In this document: piece after piece, positions 22,695 to 33,586 of the stretch
How the letters are laid out: every line of letters starts with the position of its first letter
How positions within the stretch are numbered: position 1 is the stretch's first letter
Source: Antedon mediterranea
Taxonomy: Eukaryota; Echinodermata; Crinoidea; Comatulida; Antedonidae
Direction of reading: 5' to 3'
Length of the DNA: 64,000 nucleotides
Assembly (NCBI RefSeq): GCF_964355755.1
Contig: NC_092672.1
Span: 20,644,501-20,708,500 of the forward strand
The notes under the pieces: generated by a model
What the model was told of the DNA's origin: nothing
Database searches by the model: none
The model's input: only the letters and a program-made list of their open reading frames with translations
Translations under genes and position numbers: made by a program

Positions 22695-22975
22695 AATTTA
22701 ATAACAGAATTCTAAAGGAAATTCCACAGAGTATTGTGAATTGTACATCAACAAAAAGAAGTGCATAGACCGTGCAAAAGTTGTTATGACATCATAGCTA
22801 AAGTCAATAAGCATATTATGTGAATTAACACTAAATATGAAAATAGACTGTAAGGAGTGGTAGGCAGTTGGTGCTACAAATTGGTTGAATTTTGAGTTGA
22901 TTGGTAAAGTCAGTATAGTTATCAAGATTTCAAGTTGAGTTGTAATTTGTAAGTTTGCATTGTAGTTCATATTAA
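22695..22975. repeat. segmental duplication, copy 2
   Basis: This is the partner of 21645-21915: AAGTGCATAGACCGTG, then GGCAGTTGGTGCTA, then TAAGTTTGCATTGTAG. The minus-strand frame over it is not considered coding. Confidence 0.75.
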
Positions 22976-23129
22976 AGCAAGAAATACTACCCTAACTATT
23001 ATCAGATCAATTTATTTACAAATCTGATAAATAAAATGAATGAAAATAAACACCGAAATACTGTTTGGATCTGAGTGCAGCAAACAATTTTTGTAAATTT
23101 AAAAATGACAATTGTGGAAAGGGAGTTAA

Positions 23130-23474
23130 AGGCCCATCTACACAAGGGCAATAACAATTGACAATAAAAAGATAAATATGCATTTTTTATTTTCAAAAAG
23201 AAAAGAATTTTAAAAAGTTTTCATCCTAGAACTGGATTATCATCTATGCTGCCTCTAATGAAAATAATATTTCCACACGTCCAATCAAGTGACGTCATGA
23301 TTTAATAGTAAGAGCAATAATATTGGGACAATACAATGATTTTATTGTTTTTATTGATCATGATGCCATTTGATTAGATTTTTTTATCAGATACAGCATA
23401 AATGATTATCCTATAGTTCTAGAACGAAAACTGTTGTATCTATTTATCGTTATCGCCCTAGTGTAAATGGGCCT
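23130..23474. mobile_element. 345-bp MITE, PIF/Harbinger-like
   Basis: The ends AGGCCCATCTACACAAGGGC and GCCCTAGTGTAAATGGGCCT are inverted. The inversion extends inward: TTTTCATCCTAGAACTGGAT against its diverged complement near 23410-23430. The element is flanked on both sides by TAA (23127-23129 and 23475-23477), a 3-bp TWA duplication typical of PIF/Harbinger. It is non-coding. Confidence 0.75.
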
Positions 23475-23479
23475 TAAGA

Positions 23480-25040
23480 GTATAGGAGGGGCAATTGCTT
23501 TCACCCATAATTAGGAATGTCAGAGCCTAAAATCTGTGAAATCTCTAGGCTTTATTGTTTTTTACCTAGTCACCATGCATACAGATTTACGAAGAAATTA
23601 TATTTTGAAAGGAAATTCTAAATAATTGAACGAAAATGTCAAAATGTCATATTAAACATTTTTTTGAACGGCAACCGATTATATTTAAAAAATGCCGAGA
23701 TTTAAATCATTTTACAATGCAATTTCTTGACTTAAAAAAAAGTAAGTAAGCACTTTAATGGGAATCTCAGAGTTCCATAGTACTTGTTACTTGACATGGC
23801 TGGTGGTCTAGAGCTGTTTGTGAATCCTCTGAATTTAAACAGTACAAGTAAAATGTTTGGAATAATAGTGCAATTTTCCAGCATTAGCCTGAACCATGTA
23901 TGTGGGCTAATTTACATTTTCCAGTAAATCATTGCCAAAACTAGCCTTTGATCCCCACAGTGCCTCTGTATTAAACTACAAAATGATATCTTAAACCAGT
24001 TCATTGAAAATATGAAAAGACAAATCTGATAAACTTATAGACACTATATACAGTATAGACCTAGGTTTTTTGTAAAAATAAATACTATTACTATATAGAC
24101 CTATTGCGAAAAAAAAATTGATTCTAATAATTTTATCGGCCTGTTTTAAATCCCAACGTGCATCGCGTGCGGATTGATATTTCATATTGTGAGGTGATGA
24201 TCGGTCACATAATGTAAGAATGCAGTGGCGAACCATCCCCATGCCATTCGTAACGATTCATACAAAAGACACCGCCATACAACCGCCCCTAGGCCTACCT
24301 ATTGTTTAGCTGACAGTCAGTAAGCATAAATAAAAGTGTTTTTATATACGTCAAAAATGGAACGCCGTGGTTACCTACAGATCATCATCATAGAGGATAT
24401 GTTAATAATAATATAGTACACTAACTGTGGTAACTGTGTACTGTAGTATACATTATAGCAACCTATTTTTTTTCAAGGCCATCCACCCAACTGTCAATAC
24501 CGAGGCTATTTATATATTTAATTTCTTCAACAAATTGATGTAAATAAATATTGAGCTATAATAAGCATTAAATTTTGCGCTTTTTTCGGGGCTTCCCCTA
24601 GATGCACGTTCGCAATGAACTAAATACTGAGTGAATGAAATCGGCAACAAAATGTTATATCGCCCTGCAATTAGTCACATGTGTTTATTGGAGGGGAAAA
24701 GTATGATTGTTTTGCTCATTGGTAGCATGCTACTGTACATATGAGAGTGTCTTTTCCTGCAAATTAGAGGTGCCATTTATCATGAATTTTATGTGCGAGA
24801 GTACCATTTCCAGCCATCTAGGGCGTCATTTAACATTTTAAGTTCGCTTTGCCATAGGTCTTGTCGACGGCCCTGGACAAGCACCTTTTTCCACCATTTG
24901 CAAACGCTAACTTGCTCGAAGCGCCCTGTTGTGACGGAAATTGGGGGAAATGTCACCCTTTAGTAGGCAGTACCTCAACTCATCCCCAACCAAGGTAGGG
25001 CTGAGTTGGTGTGGACTCTCTACAGTTGCGCCCCCTCCCC
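23480..25040. other. mostly unannotated stretch
   Basis: No gene was recognised. The frame at 23991-24242 (-) has no domain. CpG-containing patches near 24130-24260 and 24840-24930 look like old repeat debris. Confidence 0.4.
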
Positions 25041-25048
25041 CCTTTCAC

Positions 25049-25069
25049 AAAATCCTCGATCCGCCCCTG
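25049..25069 (-). mobile_element. isolated hAT-like terminus
   Basis: Read on the minus strand, CAGGGGCGGATCGAGGATT matches the CAGGGGCGGAT-type terminal inverted repeat of hAT-family DNA transposons. The opposite end was not found within 1.5 kb, so this is probably a truncated remnant (inference). Confidence 0.4.
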
Positions 25070-25149
25070 GAATGCATTAATTAATTTATTAATAGTAAAA
25101 GCCAAAGTTGTTTTTCGATTGTACTTTATTTCCTTGCACCTGTTTTTAA

Positions 25150-25560
25150 CTGTACATGAGACAGTATGCGTTTGTAGTTCTAATCAACTATATGATAAAA
25201 CAAGGACAACCTATGGTGTAAATTTTACAGAATATATTGAATTGCCCTGGTTATCAGATAAAAGTGTTGGTCTTTTGTACAACAATTTGCATTCAAGTAT
25301 TAATATAGAAAAAGCATTATATATTTTAGATTTTTTTGCATTTCAGCATTACCTACTTGTAGAGCTAGAATTAATATATTATTAATTGATATAGGAGGCA
25401 TTGGTTGAGGAAAGTGTTGATAGATGAGACATTTATTTACTCAACATCATGTTCAGTACTTTTAGTCCTAGTACTGTATTTATATTGATTATTGTCAAAA
25501 TTAGAGGAAGGGATAGTATATAGGTTGAGTTTAAAGCCACAATCTACAGATGATCCCAAT
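25150..25560. repeat. diverged duplication of 19960-21430
   Basis: This is the partner of 19960-20205 plus 21325-21430. It lacks the minisatellite expansion and keeps one degenerate unit (GGCATTGGTTGAGGAAAGTG). It lies just upstream of the first ankyrin-gene exon. Confidence 0.7.
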
Positions 25561-25697
25561 GATTGCTTCATTCTTTGCCATTGTGATGAGCTGTCAACAT
25601 TAGAGGAAGGGATAGTATTTAGGTTGAGTTTAAAGCCACAATCTGCAGATGATCCTAATGATTGCTTCATTCTTTGCCATTGTGATGAGCTGTCACA
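25501..25697. repeat. 99-bp tandem pair
   Basis: Two units of 99 bp begin TTAGAGGAAGGGATAGTAT at 25501 and 25600, nearly identical through CATTGTGATGAGCTGTCA. The frame LSLKPQSTDDPNDCFILCHC is open in both units and echoes the possible exon at 21375. I do not call it a gene because no splice-compatible borders are clear. Confidence 0.85.
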
Positions 25698-25893
25698 CAA
25701 GTTTCTTTTTATCATTAAGTATCTACCACTAGTATTCAAATAACTCATATTATCATCATGTTTTAATGTCTGTGAAAAGAAGCTGTGTATTTATTAATGC
25801 AGTTTACTTTAATATAAAAATATTTTTATTTGAATTGAAAAATTGTTTTTTTTATAATATAACATTATACATTGTTTTTGTGTTTTCTTTCAG

Positions 25894-25956
25894 TTTAGCA
25901 ATACAATGGCTTTCAATGGATGGCTGGTTGATCTTTGTGCAGAAAATGGTCTTGAG
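25894..25956 (+). CDS. ankyrin-repeat protein gene, exon 1 (start-codon exon)
   Basis: The exon follows a strong acceptor (TTTTCTTTCAG) and ends at GAG|GTAGGC. From ATG at 25906 it encodes MAFNGWLVDLCAENGLE and leaves phase 0. The four bases-triplets upstream of the ATG are also open (FSNT), so the exon could be internal to a longer protein. An ATG start in the second exon of a gene with a non-coding first exon is my preferred reading. The next exon continues IAREKTAEEICHF, and the join reads smoothly into ankyrin repeats. Ankyrin repeats are helix-turn-helix protein-binding modules. The specific protein, its partner and its cellular location cannot be told from four exons. Confidence 0.65.
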
Positions 25957-26469
25957 GTAGGCAAGTTTACACTGTTTTAGGATAATAGCATTTAACCAGC
26001 AACAATTTAAGCAATGCTATCACATTAGCAACTTAATAAATTGTTCTATTAGCTTATGATATGGAAACAAAAGAGAACTAAAACAAGTAACTAAATAAAT
26101 TAAATAGTGACAACAAATTACAGTATTACAATGAACAAAATAATCACTGTAGTGCTTATATGCTGTTGGCTCATTTGATGTGATTGTTTTGCTTTAATTA
26201 TTTGACCAGCATAATACATCAACACATTAACATACAATACAACATAGAGATGAAAAATGCTGGGCAGGGGCAACTTAAGTAAAATACATTACTGTAAATC
26301 AAGTCAGCCAGCTACCCCTCATACAAAACAAAATAATTAAATACAAATTTCATTCAAATTTTTCTATAAAAATATGTCTACAAAATTAATGTAAATACAA
26401 AATTTAAGACAAGAAGAAAAAAAAACTTATTTATTTGGGCAATCTAATATTATTATAATGATATGATTT

Positions 26470-26790
26470 GGAGTGGAGCTGTGGCTTGGTGGTTATGATG
26501 CTGGGCTACCAATCTAAGGGTCCTGGGTTCAAGTCCTGTCATATGTCAGGGTTTTTTTCTCATGACAATTTACAACTCCACTCCCAAAGACTTAATAATA
26601 AGTCTTTGTCTATGTAGAGCATCTTGTGTATATGTTTGTCTCTACTGTTTGTCTTATATGTCTAGTGCAGTATATGGAAAGCCATCTCGATAGTGCTTTG
26701 CACTCATGGCAATCCTCAGGGTGCTGCACCGCTGTGTTGTCATGTATGTTTGCCTGAAAATTGAATAAAATAAAATAAAATAAAATAAAA
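26470..26790 (+). repeat. tRNA-derived SINE with (AAAAT)n tail
   Basis: The head contains an A box (GTGGCTTGGTGG, 26481-26492) and a B box (GGGTTCAAGTCC, 26525-26536) at tRNA spacing. An unrelated body follows (CAACTCCACTCCCAAAGAC, TATGTAGAGCATCTTGTG, AGGGTGCTGCACCGCTGTG), then a 3' tail of five AAAAT-type units (to 26790). The order head, body, A-rich tail defines a tRNA SINE. It lies in intron 1 in the sense orientation. A 5'-half relative is at 1376-1545. Confidence 0.85.
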
Positions 26791-26924
26791 GATAATATTG
26801 TAATATAATGGCTGTAATTTAATACAACATGGAATGTATGTTGTCGTATATGTTTACTATAGTATATGAATTTTAATGAAAAATGTAACTGAATGCATAT
26901 TGATCTATATGTTTTATTTCATAG

Positions 26925-26999
26925 ATTGCAAGAGAAAAAACTGCTGAAGAAATTTGCCATTTCATTGTTAGCAACAATGCTGTCAACATCAAGAACCAG
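26925..26999 (+). CDS. ankyrin-repeat protein gene, exon 2
   Basis: This 75-bp exon (25 codons, phase 0 at both ends) lies between TTTATTTCATAG and CAG|GTATAC. It encodes IAREKTAEEICHF followed by IVSNNAVNIKNQ. The ending matches the loop that precedes the first canonical repeat, like the N..D/N..NQ-NG.TAL junction of ankyrin capping repeats. The helical first half with EE..CHFIV suggests a divergent N-terminal capping repeat. Intron 1 is 968 bp and holds a tRNA SINE (26470-26790). Confidence 0.75.
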
Positions 27000-27445
27000 G
27001 TATACAATCAATTTGTTTTCCCTTGTAATGAATTTGATAATACAAACCTTAAATTACTTGACACTAATTAAAGTGCATCAATACTAATTTGTTTTTAAGA
27101 TCTTTTATAAGTGTTCTCTGGTTGCATATTTGTAGTTAACATTCACACTGATTGTTAAAAGCATCATATTTGTTTCACTTCTTGAGTATTTTTTAGTGTT
27201 AAAAAGTATATTGTGTGTTTATATCTTATCTTAGCTGTATGTTAGATGGTTTGTCAATATAATTTAGTACATTATAGTCTTTCAGTACAATTTGCTTAGA
27301 CAATTTGATTGGCTAATACCCGATTTGAATAATGGCTTGGTAACCCAATCCCCTGTAATTGTAATTAATTTCAGAATCTGAACAATGATATAATTATTCA
27401 TCTGTTGAACAAATAACTAAACAAACTTCATAAGGAATATATACA

Positions 27446-28010
27446 TCACTGAAAAAAAATACAACGCACAAGGCAGTGAAAAAAAGGATGAACATGTGTC
27501 AAACACTTCTATCTATACGGCCATACTGCGTTGAAACACCGGTTCTCGTCAGATCACCGACGTTAAGCAACGTTGGGCCCGGTTGCGTTCTGGATGGGAG
27601 ACCGTCTAGAAATCGTGACGGGTGCTGTATATACTGGAGAGTGATGGTGTAATGGTAATATCGGACTAGCATGTGATAGGCATGGGTTCGAGGTTTATCT
27701 GTACCATACTAATTGCATCCTTAGGCAAGATGCTTTACTCTCATGGCCTAATCTGGTAGGCGCTGCACTGCTGGCTGCCGTGGGTCCGTGGAGGGCCTAA
27801 TCCTAATTTCCTCACTGAGGACAAATATTAATACAAAATACAAAAAAAAAAAATACAAAATATCCACATTGGACCCCTTGTACAAATAACAAAACATAAA
27901 AATACAAACATTTAGGATATAACAATAGCTGAAATGGTACTTTTTCCAGTTTCATATATAAAGCACACAGACGCAACATACCAACATTTACGACCTGGCC
28001 ACAACAAGCA
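27446..28010. repeat. local duplication copy 1, split by a SINE
   Basis: 27446-27523 plus 27861-28010 align with the uninterrupted 28228-28435 (TGTCAAACACTTCTATC, CACATTGGACCCCTTGTAC, AGTTTCATATATAAAGCA). Copy 2 is therefore the pre-insertion state for the 5S/tRNA SINE. Confidence 0.85.
27524..27860 (+). repeat. compound 5S rRNA / tRNA SINE, copy 1
   Basis: 27526-27632 is strikingly 5S-rRNA-like: TACGGCCATAC, CCGGTTCTCGTC, GATCACCGACGTTAAGCAA, GTTGGGCCCGGTT, TGGATGGGAGACCG, GGGTGCTGTA. It is followed by a second Pol III head with a tRNA A box (TGGTGTAATGGT, 27645) and B box (GGTTCGAGGTT, 27685). A central body follows (CCTTAGGCAAGATGCTTTAC, GGTAGGCGCTGCACTGC), then an A-rich tail. The insertion is flanked by TATC (27520-27523 and 27861-27864). 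Its borders are confirmed by the SINE-free duplicate at 28228-28435. Chimeric 5S-tRNA heads are known from the AmnSINE-type class. This copy lies in intron 2 of the ankyrin gene. Confidence 0.88.
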
Positions 28011-28227
28011 TAATGGAGGTACATACCTAATAGGTGACAGTGGCTAAGGCTGCTTTTGTGCTTTCCTACATTGTCATTCATGCTTATATTAACAAATAAT
28101 GCCTATTTTTTTCTCTCTCTCTCTTTTGAATATAGATTACTTTTTAAAGGCACATAATTTAGCTCATCAGCTTTTGTATTTTTGTTATATGAACAAATTT
28201 CACACAGCAGTTTCATTTATTAAACTT

Positions 28228-28435
28228 TATCACTGAAAGAAAAATACAAGGCACAAGGCAGTGAAAAAAGTGATGAACAGGTGTCAAACACTTCTATCCA
28301 CATTGGACCCCTTGTACAAATAACAAAACATAAAAACACAAACATTTAAGATATAAAAATAGCTGAAATGATTCTATTTTAAGTTTCATATATAAAGCAT
28401 GCAACATGCCATCATTTACAACCTGGATTTCACAC
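28228..28435. repeat. local duplication copy 2 (SINE-free)
   Basis: This is the partner of 27446-28010. It reads ACTTCTATCCACATTGGACC without interruption at the SINE insertion point. Confidence 0.85.
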
Positions 28436-28513
28436 AGCAGTTTGAAACAAACAATTCAATTTTCCATTTATAAAATGTACCATAACATTAACAAATTGAC
28501 AAAACCTAACCAT

Positions 28514-28807
28514 TTAAAAAAAAAAAAAACCTAAAACATGGTAGAACACTGGAGGCCTTTTGTTTCCCCTTCCACCACCAGTCCCTGTGGCTGATTGTTC
28601 AAACTTTATATGATCATTTAAATGATCATCCCAACATAGGTATGATGCTATTTTGACACCAAGATTAGTTTGTGTTTTCTCAAAGATACAACCATTCTTC
28701 TGATAAAAATATGTGATGAGATGTTTATCATGTGATATAGAAATAATTTGAAAATTAATTTCCCATGTTACTCCATTGAATAAGAACATCATGTCCATCT
28801 GCAGCAA
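28514..28807 (-). pseudogene. hypothetical frame with GTGGG motif, possibly transposon-derived
   Basis: This 97-codon minus-strand frame has protein-like composition. It ends HIKFEQSATGTGGGRGNKRP followed by PVFYHVL. An (A/R)xTGGGxxN stretch after a charged helix is common at the C-terminal edge of Myb/SANT-like DNA-binding domains in PIF/Harbinger-associated proteins, so a decayed fragment of such a protein is possible. No upstream continuation or transposase was seen. The C-terminal FFFF comes from an A-run. Identification is tentative. Confidence 0.3.
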
Positions 28808-28889
28808 ATGACAGTCATCAATGTTAATGATTGACTTGTAACATTTTCCCTATTTAAAATATACGTCATGAACCAATCATGCACATTAA

Positions 28890-28985
28890 TTTAGATGTTG
28901 GTGCACTACCCACTGCTTCTTGAGGCTGACATCAAACCCTATCAGCTCAAGCTCTGTGTTGTATACAGATTTAACCACCAGACCA
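28890..28985 (-). repeat. degenerate tRNA-like SINE head
   Basis: On the minus strand, TGGTGGTTAAAT (A-box-like, 28969-28980) is followed 42 bases later by GGTTTGATGTC (B-box-like, 28928-28938), which is tRNA spacing. The downstream text resembles SINE heads elsewhere. No tail was identified. Confidence 0.4.
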
Positions 28986-29278
28986 GTGACTGTTTTATTA
29001 CTACAGTATTACTATTTTATTATTGTATTAAATTATTCAAGACCCAACAGTGTATCAAAACACCAACCAACACAGGATCAAAATAAAAGTACAATATAAC
29101 ATATTTACATGATAAAAATATTAACATAATTAAAAAAATATTCATTAAACATTAACAATTCAACAGATTTAGTTATTCAAGTTATTTAAAATGACATTAA
29201 ATGCTGTATAAGTATTAATGTGTAAGTATTACAACTAAAAATATCAATGTTAGGAAAAATTTAACTAGATCATTATAA

Positions 29279-29445
29279 AGCTCTGTTTACACTATTAAAC
29301 TTTATGTGACAAAAAAAATGTGATTTGCCCATATATGGACAAAATGATGCCATATCACCACCATATTTGGGCAAATCACCACCATATTTGGGCACATCAC
29401 ACATTTTTTTGTAAATCTAGTCTAGTGATAGTGTAGACATAGCTG
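29279..29445. mobile_element. ~167-bp MITE-like element
   Basis: The ends AGCTCTGTTTACACTAT and ATAGTGTAGACATAGCT are imperfect inverted repeats. The interior carries a direct repeat, ACCATATTTGGGCAAATCACC / ACCATATTTGGGCACATCAC, and a GATTTGCCCATATATGG arm inverted to it. It is non-coding. Confidence 0.6.
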
Positions 29446-30452
29446 AAGTTGAGCAACATGACAGAAAGAACTGTTTTTACTATATAACAGGCACATGAAC
29501 ATGAGTTTTAAACCGCCTGATTATATACTGAAATTTGAATAATTAATTTGAAACAATAAAGATGAGGAAACATAAGAATATTTAAATTACAAATAAATTG
29601 ACATTTAGTCCTTATGACACTCAAATCTTAAAACATTAATCCCCTCAACATTTTAAAAATTCTATAAGAATAATATTTAATATAATGTTGTTTTACTCTA
29701 CTATCACTTTGTTCTATATTTATTTTACTACATGTTTGTGTCTTTGTCTTTCTGATTCTGAAATATTTAAAGTTATTGGTGAACTGTACACAGTAGGCAC
29801 ATTGTAAATAAACTATAGAAATTGATACCAAGAACTATGTTTATCCTCTTTCTTTTAGAGATTCAAGAGGCATTTTGTGGATCATTTAATTCAAGATGTT
29901 CTCAATAATCCTCATTATGAGATTATTTGAAAAATATGTTAGCACTGTTAAAATAAAAAAACCAAGTTCACATGAAGAAAATGTTGTGAATGAAATCATT
30001 AAGATTAGATTTGGGTTATGGCTGGTAGATGGTATACATTAAAAAAAAAAAATAATAAATAGTAAACTGAATCAACAAATTAAACTTGTATAAATGATGA
30101 CAAATACTCACAATAAAAGCTTAAAAAATGTTTGCTCATTTGACTGGCACATAATTAGTATGTTATGTTCAGGCCTAATCTATATATAAATTTACGTAAG
30201 GGCAAAATTCGGTAAATCGCGCCTTACTTCTAGAATTTTCACTTGATGGTATGTAAAGTTGGTTCGTACTTTCGGTACTGATTTTAACCGCCTGATGTAA
30301 CCCTGTTTACTAATTAAATTGAGTTAGATAATTAGTTATTGACGATTAAAACGAATTTAGGTTCAAAGATTTGCCCCAAATAGGGGTGTTTTCCGATCGT
30401 GGTATACACTGTCTAATGGATGTCCATCTTGAAAAATACCTGCCAAAAAAAT

Positions 30453-30758
30453 GCGAGGAGGCTTTGCATTTTTCTATCTCCTCCTACGATAATTGTTTTT
30501 AATAGCTGAAAACCGGTTGAACAGCTAGAGTACACCATCATAATGTTGAAGACAGGCCGATTTTCTTTAAAAAATACTATTTTGATAGATTTAATATACG
30601 ATTATACAAATGTATTGATTTGCGATGAATGGAACATCCCAATCTCTCAGTCTGCCAGAGTTTGGTTTAACACAAGTACTGTAGGTAAATTTATGAGCCC
30701 TTGGTTTAACACATACGGTAGGTAAATATATGGGCCCTTTGAGAATAAACTTGCAATA
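30453..30758 (+). repeat. module duplicated inside the Helitron-like element, copy 1
   Basis: The module runs from GCGAGGAGGCTTTGCATTTT to GAGAATAAACTTGCAATA and is repeated nearly exactly at 31222-31576. Copy 1 has 22 extra bases (CAATCTCTCAGTCTGCCAGA region) absent from copy 2. Confidence 0.88.
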
Positions 30759-31221
30759 CTTTGACAATACTGTAAATACCTATTAACTATTTTTCATTTG
30801 AATCGAACATTTCTTACTGTGAATGTTCGTACTGTTAGATGTAATATAAAAATATATACAAATAAACTTTATTACTGAGACTGTGGATAGGCTCTACTGT
30901 TAGATATACAAATAAACTTTATACTGACAGTTCCTTCTCAACGTTTGTATTAATTAATAATTACCAAAAATATAAACGTCGTAGTGGTGTATCGTGACAT
31001 GTACTTTAATATTTCAATCGATTATGACAGTGACAGTTTTAACAAAGTATTAAATCGCAAATGTTTTAGGCCTACTGTATTTAGAGGTATATTATTTATA
31101 CTATATAGGCCTATAAAACATGAACAAAATATTTCGTTACTCAGTGGATAAAAAATATATTTAAAAATTTTTCCTCTTTGTACCTATCCGCTTTCCCATC
31201 CCTCAACCCTAATGTTACATA

Positions 31222-31576
31222 GCGAGGAGGCTTCGCATTTTCCTATCTCCTCCTACGATAATTGTTTTTAATAGCTGAAAACCGGTTGAACAGCTAGAGT
31301 ACACCATCATAATGTTGAAGACAGGCCGATTTTCTTTAAAAAATACTATTTTGATAGATTGCTAGAGTACACCATCATAATGTTGAAGACAGGCCGATTT
31401 TCTTTAAAAAATACTATTTTGATAGATTTAATATACGATTATACAAATGTATTGATTTGCGATGAATGGAACATCCAGTTTGGTTTAACACAAGTACTGT
31501 AGGTAAATTTATGAGCCCTTGGTTTAACACATACGGTAGGTAAATATATGGGCCCTTTGAGAATAAACTTGCAATA
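31222..31576 (+). repeat. module duplicated inside the Helitron-like element, copy 2
   Basis: This is the partner of 30453-30758, enlarged by an exact 68-bp tandem duplication (31293-31360 and from 31361) starting GCTAGAGTACACCATCATAA. Confidence 0.88.
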
Positions 31577-33586
31577 GGTTCGGAAAATGTTAAAAACCAA
31601 TTTCTATTATTTGAATCGGTAAACAGTTTCCATTTATTATACATTGATAATGAAACATGAAATATTCCTATTTATGTCCCTCGAGGTTCATTACAATTTA
31701 TATTTAGTAGTCCCACGGACTTCATCTTAGCCACTCCCCCGAGTGCTAAGGCCAAATTTATGATACCCTACTTTCTATGTAAGTTTAGTTACAGTTAGTT
31801 CTTGACGATAATACAACGAATTTAGGTTACACCCTTCGGCCGCGAAAACGTTTCTGTACAAATATGATACCGATTGGCTTTATTTCATTCAACAGCGACC
31901 ATAATCTCGCCAATTACAGGATAGATAAACTATTTTATTATTGATGTGCTTATAAATTAAGACTCATGTAAACAGCTTGATTACATCATTTTACAGATAA
32001 ACGAAACTTTTTTAAACCTACTGTTTCAATAACTGAGTATAATACAGTATACGTTTTCATAAGTAAGTGCATATACATTTTCGTGTTTTCATTGACGAGA
32101 TTGTAATAGTAACTTCAGTAACTATTACAGTACTTATTTATTATACGACACAAGACAATTGTATCTGACAGGTACGTACATTATTCTAAAAAATAAGTCT
32201 AGATAGATCTCTTAGGCGTCATAAATCACAGGCCAACAAATCAGTACTCATGACAGAAATTCGACCCAGTTTGGTTCACACAAATGTTTACAGGAAGTTC
32301 AACACCACAACCGATGATTTGCCCTAAATATTTAGGTAGACTACAGTTTAATTTTTCACTGAATAGGAGCTTGAATTTCCGATTTCCATTTCGCAGAATG
32401 TCTAGGTCTATTTATTTAGTTTGGTTCTTATAATATATAAATACAATCAACTTTATTACTGCGGTTCCATCACCACCACCACGTGCCGCCGCCCAATTCC
32501 CGTACATACATTTCCATTTCTCCCTAATTTCTTTAATCCACATAAATTAATTGTCCTTTATGGAATCCAGTATTGGTTTTGTTGTCTCTATTTCTGAATA
32601 CCCCAATTAGGGGGACACTTCCGTTTTTGTTTAGTGTCCCAAAAAAGTCCCCGTCCGTGGATTCTACTGTATTCGAGAACCATCTGTGAGCACCCCTAGA
32701 TGGTACGCGAGCGAAGCGAGCGTGCCATCTAGTTTATCTAATTTTCTTTAGTACCGTACTTGACTACAGTCGGTATAACATAGTATAATAGCAATAATTC
32801 ATGTTATTCTTTCAATGAATGTGAACATACTGTCTGTTATTATTTACTAGATCCTAAATGTATATCAAAGCAATGCTGAAAATTAGTATTATACCGTATT
32901 GTTTTTGTTATACAGATATTAAGTTTTAATTGATTAATTTTATTAGATATATTTTTGACACAGCAAAATAATATGATTGTAAAAAGGTGATGTTATATTA
33001 AATTACACTGTCAATTGTGTATGAAATAGAAATGCCTACACACAAACACACACTAATCAGTAGGCCTAAATGATTATCAGCAAGTATGCTTATTACAAGT
33101 TGGAGTGGTGTAATTGAATAGTGAAAACCTGTTATTAACAGCTACAACACAATTTGAAATTTAAAATAAATTTTCCAGATTTATAATTGCACTGTAAAAT
33201 AATACTATAAAATTGTTCAAAATATGTAGGATGAAGGTTTATTTTAAAATAGCTTTTAAATTCTGCCCAACTATTTCAAAATAAAATTGATTATAGATGA
33301 TATAGTTCTAGTATTATCTGTTTTATATTTCATAATTCAAGTATACCTTGATCATGACCATAAGAATAGTTTACAAAAAACAATACATTTTACAATGCTT
33401 ATAGAAATAATCATTTAAAGTTGATAGTTATTAGAAAAATATCTTTCAACATTGAAAACAAAGTAATAAACTGTTATCAATTAAGGATATTTATTTACAA
33501 GATTATTAGTCATTTTTTTGTTTAGATATTAAGGAATAAGATGTACATGTTTTGTAACTTTGTTTACTATTTAATATTTTCAATAG

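Larger units (their letters stand above)
30179..32732 (+). mobile_element. 2.55-kb non-autonomous Helitron-like element
   Basis: The left end TCTATATATAAATTTACG starts with the TC required of Helitrons and is preceded by A. The right end is a GC-rich hairpin (AGATGGTACGC / GCGTGCCATCT around GAGCGAAGCGA, 32698-32730) finishing with CTAG, and is followed by T. The A|TC...CTAG|T arrangement, the subterminal 3' hairpin and the absence of inverted termini are the Helitron signature. No Rep/helicase frame is present, so it is non-autonomous. It lies in intron 2 of the ankyrin gene. Its interior contains a duplicated ~300-bp module and several short repeated modules (GAATTTAGGTT near 30353 and 31816). 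Confidence 0.75.

Noticed and set aside
25437-25748. Minus-strand 103-codon frame with SSSQWQRMKQSLGSS repeated
   Set aside because: Antisense of the 99-bp tandem pair; the plus-strand frame is at least echoed in the paralogous locus.
26481-26536. Genuine tRNA gene
   Set aside because: The A and B boxes are present, but the arms do not close into a cloverleaf and the sequence continues into a SINE body and A-rich tail.
27526-27632. Genuine 5S rRNA gene
   Set aside because: Internal substitutions (TCTAGAAATCGTG in place of the conserved helix), direct fusion to tRNA boxes and a shared SINE body in two copies mean it is SINE-derived.
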